NCBI GenBank assembly: GCA_937916195.1
Contig: CALFTO010000014.1
Location: 1-29,217 of the forward strand
DNA from: an uncultured Clostridia bacterium
GTDB lineage: Bacteria > Bacillota > Clostridia > Oscillospirales > Acutalibacteraceae
Length of the DNA: 29,217 nt
Direction: 5' to 3'
Shown piece after piece: positions 1-5,954 of the stretch (the stretch's first letter is position 1; each line of letters begins with the position of its first letter). The position numbers and the translations under genes were made by a program. The notes under the pieces were generated by a model. The model did not search any database. It saw only the letters and a list, made by a program, of their open reading frames with translations, and was not told where the DNA came from.

Positions 1-1739
1 AGGATATTAAGCCACAGAATATTATGCTCTTGCAGGATGGTACAATTAAGGTTACCGACTTTGGTATTGCAAGATTTAGCAGAATGGATTCCAAAACAAC
101 ATCTGAAAATGCAATCGGTTCTGTTCATTATATCAGTCCCGAGCAGGCTCGTGGTGAAATGACTGACGATAAAGCAGATATTTATTCAGTAGGCGTTGTA
201 ATGTATGAAATGCTTACAGGTCAGCTTCCTTTCCAGTCAGACAGTGCAGTTTCTGTTGCAATTATGCAGCTTCAGCAGGATCCGAAGCGTCCAAGAGAAA
301 TTGTACCAACATTGCCATTAGGACTTGAGCAGATTACAATTCGTGCAATGCAGAAAAACCCTAACGACAGATACCGTTCTGCTGCAGAAATGCTTATGGA
401 TATAAACGAATTCAAGCGTAATCCTGCAGTTAAATTCAACTACACGTATTTTGTTGACCAGGAGCCTACAAAGTATGTAAGAACAGGTGCACCTGCAACA
501 AGAGTTCAGAATGTGGCTGAGGAACAGCAGGTTGATAATGAAAAGAAAGCAATTAATAAGACAACAGCAATTATGATGGGCGCAATTGCCGGTTTTGTTG
601 CGCTTGTACTTATTATTGTTGCAGTAATGTTAGGTCTCAAAAACCAAAAAGTTGAAGTTCCGAATTTCATCAATCTCAACTATTATGACCAGATTGAAGA
701 AAATACTGATTATACAGATAACTTTACTTTCAAACTTGAGTTTACTGAAAGCTCAACTCTTGATAATGGTACGGTTACAGACCAGAATCCTTCGGCAAGT
801 GAAAAGGTTAAAAAGGGTACAGAAATCACATTGACAATTGTTCAGAAGGACAGTGTTGTTATTGATTCTTCCATTCTCAGTATGAATGAAGAGCAGGCAA
901 AGAGTTACCTTATGTCACGAGGTCTTATTCCCACAATTATGCCTGAATATTCCGAAACAATTGCCGCAGGTCTTGTAATTAAAACATCACCTGAAGTTGG
1001 TTCCGCGGTAAGAACAGGCTCTGAAGTAGTTGTTTATATCGCTACTGATAAGCAGGAAACAACAAAAGTTCCCGAAATTGAAGGTTGTAGCAGAGAAGTT
1101 GCAGAACAGCTTCTTAAAGCTTCTGACCTTGAAGTTGGCACAGTAACTGAGGTCGATAGCAATCTTGAAAAGGGTGTGGTTGTTGAACAGAGCATTGAAA
1201 AGGACACCAAAGTTCCGGTTGGTTCAAAAATCGACTTTACAGTAAGTAATGGTGTTCCAAGTGAATCTTCTGTTGACATTACCGTTACATTGCCTGCAGT
1301 AAACAAGAGCGGTATTTTAAAGATTTATCTTAATAACGAGCTTTTCTATGAATCAAAAGAACTCTATCTTGATGGTGCAACAAAGACTTACACTTTGACA
1401 GGTAAGGGCGCAGACGGCAGCTATAAGGTAATGGTTGATGATATTCTTGTTCAACAGGGTAAGGTTGATTTTACTAAAGTTCCCGCAGTATTAAGTGAAG
1501 TTGAAAATGTTGCATTTGATAATACAGAAGTTTTACCAAATGTTGTTGGTAGTATGAAAGATGTTGCTCTTGACGATTTGAATAATGCAGGATTTACAAA
1601 AGTTAAGGTTGTTGAAGAGGTAAATGAAAAGCCTGCAGGTGAGGTTATTGCTCAATCTCCTACATCTGACGGTACAACAAAAATCTCAACAAGTACGGAA
1701 ATTGTTATAACTGTAAGCTTGGGACCAAGTGAAGAATAA
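1..1739 (+). CDS. prkC: Serine/threonine protein kinase with PASTA repeats (PrkC/Stk1 type), 5' truncated
   Basis: The gene enters from the left edge; the reading frame starts at base 3, so the kinase N-lobe is outside the window. Visible in order: catalytic loop DIKPQN (3-20), DFG (about 57-65), activation segment with GSVHYISPEQARGE (about 117-160), the rest of the C-lobe to about 410, a juxtamembrane linker, one membrane helix (about 564-640), then extracellular PASTA repeats at about 650-840, 850-1050 and 1060-1250. A beta-rich stretch (about 1260-1520) that does not look like PASTA follows, then a last PASTA repeat to the stop. PASTA kinases sense muropeptides or lipid II and phosphorylate growth and division proteins. 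The stop TAA is one base before the rsgA ATG, so the two are co-transcribed. The partner phosphatase PrpC is usually just upstream, outside the window. Confidence 0.95.
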   Translation, partial: DIKPQNIMLLQDGTIKVTDFGIARFSRMDSKTTSENAIGSVHYISPEQARGEMTDDKADIYSVGVVMYEMLTGQLPFQSDSAVSVAIMQLQQDPKRPREIVPTLPLGLEQITIRAMQKNPNDRYRSAAEMLMDINEFKRNPAVKFNYTYFVDQEPTKYVRTGAPATRVQNVAEEQQVDNEKKAINKTTAIMMGAIAGFVALVLIIVAVMLGLKNQKVEVPNFINLNYYDQIEENTDYTDNFTFKLEFTESSTLDNGTVTDQNPSASEKVKKGTEITLTIVQKDSVVIDSSILSMNEEQAKSYLMSRGLIPTIMPEYSETIAAGLVIKTSPEVGSAVRTGSEVVVYIATDKQETTKVPEIEGCSREVAEQLLKASDLEVGTVTEVDSNLEKGVVVEQSIEKDTKVPVGSKIDFTVSNGVPSESSVDITVTLPAVNKSGILKIYLNNELFYESKELYLDGATKTYTLTGKGADGSYKVMVDDILVQQGKVDFTKVPAVLSEVENVAFDNTEVLPNVVGSMKDVALDDLNNAGFTKVKVVEEVNEKPAGEVIAQSPTSDGTTKISTSTEIVITVSLGPSEE

Positions 1740-1740
1740 T

Positions 1741-2616
1741 ATGGATAAATTAAAAGGTATAATTACCAAAGGTATTGGCGGCTTCTATTATGTTGAAGTC
1801 GCCAATGCGACTTATGAATGTAAAGCAAGAGGAATTTTTCGTAAAAAGCGTATAACTCCACTTGTGGGTGATACAGTTGATATTACTGTAAACGAAAACG
1901 CAGAGAATACAATTGATTTGATTTATGACCGTAAAAACTTTCTTAACAGACCGCCCGTATCAAATATTGATAATTTGATAATTGTCGTTGCAACAATCGA
2001 GCCACGACCGAATTTTCTTGTAATTGATAAGCTCATTGCAATTGCAGAGCATAAAAATATTGAACCTGTGATTGTGATTTCAAAAACAGATTTAGCATCA
2101 GAAAAAGAGATTTTTGATGTTTATGAAAAAACAGGAATTCCAGTTATTTCACTTAATTCAGAAAATTCAATTAATGAAGTCAGAGAAATAATGAAAGGCA
2201 AAATTAATGCTTTTACAGGTAATTCGGGTGTCGGTAAAACTACACTTTTGAATCGCCTTGAGCCCACACTTCAGCTTGCTACGGGTGAAATAAGTGACAA
2301 ATTGGGTAGAGGTCGACACACAACCCGTCAGGCACAACTTTTTAATGTTTGCGGTGGCTACATTATTGATACTCCCGGTTTTTCTTCATTTGAATTTGAG
2401 AAAAATGGTGTTATCAAAAAAGATGAATTACCGTATTGTTTTAGAGAATTCAGAGACTATCTTGGAACTTGCCAATTCACAACTTGTGCACATGTTAATG
2501 ATAAAGGTTGTTCAATCTGTAAGGCAGTAAAAAATGGTGAAATAAGTAAAATTCGCCATAATGACTATATTTCTATGTACAATCAGGCAAAGGAAATTAA
2601 AGAATGGGAACTTTAA
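1741..2616 (+). CDS. rsgA: Ribosome small subunit-dependent GTPase A (RsgA/CpgA/YloQ)
   Basis: Circularly permuted GTPase that helps late 30S assembly. The protein of 291 aa has an N-terminal OB fold (GIITKGIGGFYYVEV), then GTPase motifs in permuted order: G4 SKTD (114-117), G1 GNSGVGKT (160-167) and G3 DTPG (210-213). A C-terminal zinc site is formed by C244, C249, H251 and C257. I chose ATG 1741 because the family starts right at the OB strand; an in-frame GTG at 1729 would overlap prkC and add only four residues. It follows prkC directly and overlaps thiN by 13 bp. In Bacillus subtilis the order is prkC-cpgA-rpe-thiN-spoVM; here rpe is missing from the cluster. Confidence 0.96.
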   Translation: MDKLKGIITKGIGGFYYVEVANATYECKARGIFRKKRITPLVGDTVDITVNENAENTIDLIYDRKNFLNRPPVSNIDNLIIVVATIEPRPNFLVIDKLIAIAEHKNIEPVIVISKTDLASEKEIFDVYEKTGIPVISLNSENSINEVREIMKGKINAFTGNSGVGKTTLLNRLEPTLQLATGEISDKLGRGRHTTRQAQLFNVCGGYIIDTPGFSSFEFEKNGVIKKDELPYCFREFRDYLGTCQFTTCAHVNDKGCSICKAVKNGEISKIRHNDYISMYNQAKEIKEWEL

Positions 2617-3242
2617 AAACACGTTGTGTCATAATCGGTGGTGGAGATTGCTCGGCTGATTTTTTAAAAGAGCATATTAACCTTGATAATGATTATATAA
2701 TATGTGCAGATAGCGGATATGATTATGCCGTTTCGGTAGAAGTTAATCCCGATTTGCTTATCGGCGATTTTGACTCAATTTCAGTTGTTCCTCAAAATGT
2801 TAATAAAATTACACTGCCTGTCGAAAAAGATGTTACAGACTGTGTGGCTGCATATAATGAGGGCATAAAGCTGGGCTTTAAATCTTTCGTTCTGTTTGGC
2901 GGAACGGGCGGGCGTTTCGAACATACTTTTGCTAATATCTCACTTATGGCAAATGCTTCAAAATTAAATATATGTTTTGAAATTATTGATGACAAGCATA
3001 TTTTCAGAAGTATAACTAATAATTCAATAAAAATTGAGCGTAAAGAAAATCAACAGATTTCAGTTTTCGCTTATGGTGGCAGAGCTTTCGGCGTTACTGA
3101 AAAAGGTTTTCATTATCCTTTATGGGACTATACACTTGACCCGTTTGACGGTGCTTTGGGTACAAGTAATGACATAATTGAAGATTTCGGCGAAATTTCT
3201 GTAAGGTCAGGTACTTTGATAATTATAGAAACCAAAATGTAA
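2604..3242 (+). CDS. thiN: Thiamine pyrophosphokinase
   Basis: Converts thiamine and ATP to thiamine diphosphate and AMP in the cytoplasm. The 212-aa protein has the family motifs: DSG (36-38), LLIGDFDS (51-58), the DVTD segment (76-79) and GGTGGRFEHTFAN (99-111). The start ATG lies inside the end of rsgA (13-bp overlap), which suggests translational coupling; the GGCAAAGGA upstream in rsgA can act as the ribosome binding site. No TPP riboswitch can sit in front of it because there is no leader. Length and motifs are normal for the family. Confidence 0.93.
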   Translation: MGTLKTRCVIIGGGDCSADFLKEHINLDNDYIICADSGYDYAVSVEVNPDLLIGDFDSISVVPQNVNKITLPVEKDVTDCVAAYNEGIKLGFKSFVLFGGTGGRFEHTFANISLMANASKLNICFEIIDDKHIFRSITNNSIKIERKENQQISVFAYGGRAFGVTEKGFHYPLWDYTLDPFDGALGTSNDIIEDFGEISVRSGTLIIIETKM

Positions 3243-3248
3243 CAAAAA

Positions 3249-3294
3249 AATACCCCTTGCGTATAATGTAGTAAATATATCAGCAGGGGGTATT
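3249..3294 (+). promoter_or_regulatory. 12-bp stem-loop covering the ribosome binding site of the 49-aa gene
   Basis: Bases 3249-3260 (AATACCCCTTGC) pair with 3283-3294 (GCAGGGGGTATT), with one G-T wobble, around a 22-base loop. The 3' arm holds the whole AGGGGG Shine-Dalgarno of the gene at 3298. No T-run follows, so it is not a standard terminator. The loop holds a TATAAT-like box (3262-3267) without a convincing -35. If a promoter works there, its transcript would lack the 5' arm and leave the ribosome site free, while readthrough from thiN would fold it shut. That role is inference. Confidence 0.5.
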
Positions 3295-3297
3295 GTT

Positions 3298-3447
3298 ATG
3301 GGAAGAAGACGAGGCAGCTCTAAAGGAATAATTTTTATGGCCTTGGGGTTAGGTCTTTTAATGTCTTTGGTTCTTCCCGAAAAAATAATAATTGTTTTGC
3401 TTGCAAGTTCTTTGGTAATTTGCGGTGCTGCTCTCTGTAAATCATAA
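3298..3447 (+). CDS. Small membrane protein of unknown function, upstream of spoVM
   Basis: A 49-aa open frame with ATG 3298 and a strong Shine-Dalgarno (AGGGGG, 7 bases upstream). It has a very basic N-terminus (MGRRRGSSKG) followed by two hydrophobic runs, about residues 11-27 (IIFMALGLGLLMSLVLP) and 30-46 (IIIVLLASSLVICGAAL), separated by PEK, so it may be a single long or a hairpin membrane segment. It ends 12 bp before spoVM, whose own ribosome site begins right after the stop, so the two form a small operon. I do not recognise the family. The position suggests a sporulation role, but that is inference from neighbours only. Confidence 0.7.
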   Translation: MGRRRGSSKGIIFMALGLGLLMSLVLPEKIIIVLLASSLVICGAALCKS

Positions 3448-3459
3448 GGAGGAGTTTTT

Positions 3460-3540
3460 ATGAAGCTTGTAGTGGTAAAAAGTCCAAAGATTTTAGGTGG
3501 CATTTTAAGATTGATGTTTGGCATTAAAAAAGAAAATTGA
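3460..3540 (+). CDS. spoVM: Stage V sporulation protein M (26 aa)
   Basis: A 26-residue frame behind an ideal ribosome site (AAGGAGGAG). The sequence MKLVVVKSPKILGGILR and its tail match the 26-aa Bacillus subtilis SpoVM in length and at the key places: K2, K7, P9, K10, L12, G13, G14, I15, R17, M19 and G21 (12 of 26 identical, counting M1, by hand alignment to the sequence as I remember it). SpoVM is an amphipathic helix that binds the convex forespore membrane and anchors SpoIVA, the base of the spore coat. The cluster prkC-rsgA-thiN-spoVM is also the Bacillus order. This is the best evidence in the window that the organism makes endospores. Confidence 0.9.
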   Translation: MKLVVVKSPKILGGILRLMFGIKKEN

Positions 3541-3546
3541 TGTATG

Positions 3547-3579
3547 AAAAAAGCGGGGAGTACCCGCTTTAAATTTTTA
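3547..3579 (+). terminator. Rho-independent terminator after spoVM
   Basis: Perfect stem AAAGCGGG (3550-3557) / CCCGCTTT (3563-3570) with loop GAGTA, followed by AAATTTTTA. It closes the prkC-rsgA-thiN-spoVM unit. Confidence 0.8.
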
Positions 3580-3580
3580 T

Positions 3581-3612
3581 AAAAAAGGAGCAGACTGTAA
3601 ATCTGCTCCTAA
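3581..3612 (-). terminator. Rho-independent terminator of the perR-reverse rubrerythrin operon
   Basis: Perfect 9-bp stem AGGAGCAGA (3586-3594) / TCTGCTCCT (3602-3610) with a 7-base loop. On the minus strand the stem is followed by TTTTTT, as expected for the end of the leftward operon. It sits back to back with the spoVM terminator. Confidence 0.85.
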
Positions 3613-3628
3613 ATTTATTAAGTATTAA

Positions 3629-4174
3629 TTAGCCAAAATATCTTGCGAGAAGACCTTCAAATGCCTTACCATGTCTTGCCTCGTCACGAGCCATTTCATG
3701 TACTGTATCGTGAATAGCATCAAGACCGAGTTCTTTTGCACGCTTTGCAAGGTCAAATTTACCTGCTGTTGCGCCGTTTTCTGCGTCTACTCTCATTTCA
3801 AGATTTTTCTTTGTGCTGTCTGTTACAACTTCACCGAGAAGCTCTGCAAACTTTGCAGCGTGTTCTGCTTCTTCATAAGCAGCCTTTTCCCAATAAAGAC
3901 CAATTTCAGGATAACCCTCGCGGTGAGCAACTCTTGCCATTGCAAGATACATACCAACCTCAGAGCATTCACCTTCAAAGTTAGCGCGAAGGTCCATAAT
4001 GATGTCTTCACGAACACCCTTTGCTACACCTACAACGTGTTCTGCAGCCCAAGTTCTTTCATCTTCTTTGATTTCATTGAACTTGTCAGCAGGAACCTTG
4101 CACTGTGGACATCTTTCAGGAGCAGAATCTCCCTCGTGAACATAACCGCAAACTGAACATACAAATTTTTTCAT
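3629..4174 (-). CDS. Reverse rubrerythrin (N-terminal rubredoxin, C-terminal diiron domain)
   Basis: Peroxide-reducing protein of anaerobes, acting as terminal electron acceptor for NADH- or rubredoxin-linked reductases. The 181-aa protein has the domains in the order opposite to classical rubrerythrin. The rubredoxin-type iron site is at the N-terminus (C6, C9, C22, C25). A ferritin-like four-helix domain follows, with likely iron ligands E69, E102/H105 (EEAEH) and E165/H168 (DEARH). This layout is that of the oxygen- and peroxide-induced reverse rubrerythrins of Clostridium. It starts at ATG 4174 with GGAGG upstream and lies 26 bp after the perR-like gene, so it should be co-transcribed and derepressed with it. 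A classical rubrerythrin is found at 26592. Confidence 0.93.
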   Translation of the reverse strand: MKKFVCSVCGYVHEGDSAPERCPQCKVPADKFNEIKEDERTWAAEHVVGVAKGVREDIIMDLRANFEGECSEVGMYLAMARVAHREGYPEIGLYWEKAAYEEAEHAAKFAELLGEVVTDSTKKNLEMRVDAENGATAGKFDLAKRAKELGLDAIHDTVHEMARDEARHGKAFEGLLARYFG

Positions 4175-4200
4175 AGTAAATTTCCTCCAAAATTTAATTT

Positions 4201-4590
4201 TTAATTATTTAAACGGTATTCGTCGCAGCCTTTGCATATACCGAAAAGCATTAAACTGTAACCGCAAATTTGACCAATATTTTCATCTTCGCAATCATAA
4301 CTGTAATTTTTAAATGTCATTACATCATATACTTTACCGCAATAATTACATTTAAAATGTGCGTGGGGGGCAGGGTTACCATCAAAACGGTCCTGAGTAC
4401 CATCAGGAATTTTAATTATCTGACCGCATTGTTCAAGCTGTGAAAGATTTCTATAAAGAGTACCAAGACTTAAATTCGGTATTTTTTCTCTAACACACAA
4501 GTAAAGTTCCATAGCAGTGGGGTGGTCATAGCGCGATTTAAGCTCTGCCACGATAGCATCTCTTTGCTTGCTTTTTCTTTCAAGTGCCAT
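4201..4590 (-). CDS. perR: Fur family transcriptional regulator, PerR-like
   Basis: The 129-aa protein has a winged helix (recognition helix near SLGTLYRNLSQLEQCG, residues 41-56) and a C-terminal dimerisation domain with the structural zinc cysteines C81, C84, C119 and C122. HAH (76-78) is a likely part of the regulatory metal site that is oxidised in PerR. PerR proteins repress peroxide-defence genes and lose DNA binding when H2O2 oxidises a metal-bound histidine. Its first and probably only partner gene here is reverse rubrerythrin, which supports PerR over Fur or Zur. The start ATG 4590 has AAGGAG 8 bases upstream. A perfect dyad in its own promoter points to autoregulation. Confidence 0.87.
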   Translation of the reverse strand: MALERKSKQRDAIVAELKSRYDHPTAMELYLCVREKIPNLSLGTLYRNLSQLEQCGQIIKIPDGTQDRFDGNPAPHAHFKCNYCGKVYDVMTFKNYSYDCEDENIGQICGYSLMLFGICKGCDEYRLNN

Positions 4591-4604
4591 TCCCTGCGCC
4601 TCCT

Positions 4605-4625
4605 TAACAGTAACGATTACTGTTA
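4605..4625. promoter_or_regulatory. Perfect 9-3-9 dyad, likely PerR-like operator
   Basis: TAACAGTAA (4605-4613), CGA, TTACTGTTA (4617-4625): every base of the arms pairs. It lies just downstream of the -10 box of the perR promoter, over the expected transcription start and before the ribosome site, where a bound dimer would block transcription. Size and AT-rich arms fit Fur/PerR-type boxes, but the sequence differs from the Bacillus PerR box. Assignment to this regulator is inference from position. Confidence 0.72.
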
Positions 4626-4627
4626 TT

Positions 4628-4655
4628 ATTATAGCATAACATTTTTCAATGTCAA
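4628..4655 (-). promoter_or_regulatory. Sigma-A type promoter of perR-reverse rubrerythrin
   Basis: On the minus strand: -35 TTGACA (4655-4650, full consensus), 16-bp spacer, -10 TATAAT (4633-4628, full consensus). A consensus promoter held down by an adjacent operator is a common layout for stress genes. Confidence 0.8.
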
Positions 4656-4685
4656 GTATTTTTTTAGAAAAAAGGTGGAAATTTT

Positions 4686-5897
4686 TTGAAAAAGTTTATT
4701 TTAGTATTATTGGCGGTTATTATATTATTTTCTTCCTGCACATTTACTGTTGAAACAAAAGAGGACAAGACTGAAAAAAATCAAAAGTTTGTTGGCGTTT
4801 GGTTTACTTACAATGAGATAAAAGATTTATGTAAAAACTGCAATAGTGAAGTGGAGTTAAAGGAGCATATTAATGAAATATTTACTGAAATAAAAAAATA
4901 TAAAGTAAATAACATCTTCTTGCACGTGAGGGCATTTGATGATTGCTTTTATAAATCTTCAATTTTTTGCGTAAGTGATTATTGCAAAGACAATGACGGT
5001 AATTTAAAATTTGACATTTTACATCATTTTATAAAAGCTGCAAAAGAATTTAATGTTTCTGTACACGCGTGGCTTAATCCTTATAGAATTAGAAACGATA
5101 TTCAAATAGATAAAATTCCTAAAACATCTTATGCGAGAAAGCTTCTTGACGAAAATGGTAATGATGAAAGAATAATTGTTACCGATAATTCAATATATTA
5201 CAATCCTGCTTATCCCGACGTACAAAACTATGTATTAAACGGAATTCGTGAAATTCTTGAAAATTATGAAGTAAACGGAATACATATTGATGATTATTTT
5301 TATCCAACTACAACGGAAGAAATTGATAAAAACATTTATAATAATTATTTGAATAGTGGCGGAACATTTAAACTTGCTGATTTCAGAAGAAATGCTGTTA
5401 ATACGCTAATTTCTTCAATATATTCACTTGTTAAAAGCTATAATGATGATATTATGGTTTCCATAAGTCCGTCGGCAGATATTGAAAAGAATTATGATAA
5501 TTATTATGCTGATGTTACATTGTGGACGCAAAATAAGGGCTATGCCGATATTATAATTCCGCAATTATATTATGGCTTTGAACACTTAACAATGCCATTT
5601 AATGAATTATTAAATAAATGGATGAATTTACAAAGCGAAAACTCGAAAATAGTAATTGGTCTTGCAGTCTATAAAGCAGGAAAAGAAGATATATATGCAA
5701 AATCAGGCAGTAATGAATGGCTTGAAAATACTAATATAATTGCCAATCAGATAAACACAATTTATAATTCTAATGCGTATGGTTGGTCGTATTTTTCAGC
5801 TTCATATCTTTACAAATATTCAAGCGAAACTTTAAAAGCTGAAAAAGAAAATATAATTTATGCAATAGATACCATTTGGAAAGATTATGTAACTTGA
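4686..5897 (+). CDS. Glycosyl hydrolase-like 10 (GHL10, DUF187/YngK type) lipoprotein
   Basis: A 403-aa protein with a short signal peptide ending in a lipobox-like FSSC (Cys18), so it is likely a lipoprotein on the outer face of the membrane. The body is a TIM-barrel-like domain of the DUF187/GHL10 family: FVGVWFTY (35-42), HVRAFDD, HAWLNPYRIRND, the acidic segment GIHIDDYFYP and a C-terminal WSYFSASYLY. Members are thought to act on glycans, possibly peptidoglycan-related, but no substrate can be read from the sequence. The start is TTG 4686, because AGGTGG lies 8 bases upstream and no better codon is near. It is followed by the dockerin protein, which has its own promoter overlapping this stop codon. 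Confidence 0.85.
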   Translation: MKKFILVLLAVIILFSSCTFTVETKEDKTEKNQKFVGVWFTYNEIKDLCKNCNSEVELKEHINEIFTEIKKYKVNNIFLHVRAFDDCFYKSSIFCVSDYCKDNDGNLKFDILHHFIKAAKEFNVSVHAWLNPYRIRNDIQIDKIPKTSYARKLLDENGNDERIIVTDNSIYYNPAYPDVQNYVLNGIREILENYEVNGIHIDDYFYPTTTEEIDKNIYNNYLNSGGTFKLADFRRNAVNTLISSIYSLVKSYNDDIMVSISPSADIEKNYDNYYADVTLWTQNKGYADIIIPQLYYGFEHLTMPFNELLNKWMNLQSENSKIVIGLAVYKAGKEDIYAKSGSNEWLENTNIIANQINTIYNSNAYGWSYFSASYLYKYSSETLKAEKENIIYAIDTIWKDYVT

Positions 5898-5922
5898 CGA
5901 TTATACTGTTTTTTGGTAAAAT
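5894..5922 (+). promoter_or_regulatory. Promoter of the dockerin-bearing glucosaminidase gene
   Basis: -35 TTGACG (5894-5899), exactly 17-bp spacer, -10 TAAAAT (5917-5922). The -35 box overlaps the TGA stop of the preceding lipoprotein gene. No terminator lies between the two genes, so readthrough is also possible. Confidence 0.6.
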
Positions 5923-5954
5923 AAAATTGAATATTGACGAAGGAAGTGAAAATA

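Noticed and set aside
3243..3300. Sporulation (sigma-E, -G or -K) promoter before the 49-aa gene
   Set aside because: A TATAAT-like box exists, but no -35 or -10 matching the sporulation sigma consensus at the right distance could be supported.
3207..3524. 105-aa open frame on the minus strand
   Set aside because: It is antisense to the 49-aa gene and most of spoVM, both of which have strong ribosome sites and, for spoVM, a family match.
3671..4156. 161-aa open frame on the plus strand
   Set aside because: It is the exact antisense of reverse rubrerythrin, Cys- and Phe-rich, with no ribosome site; the minus strand has full family motifs.
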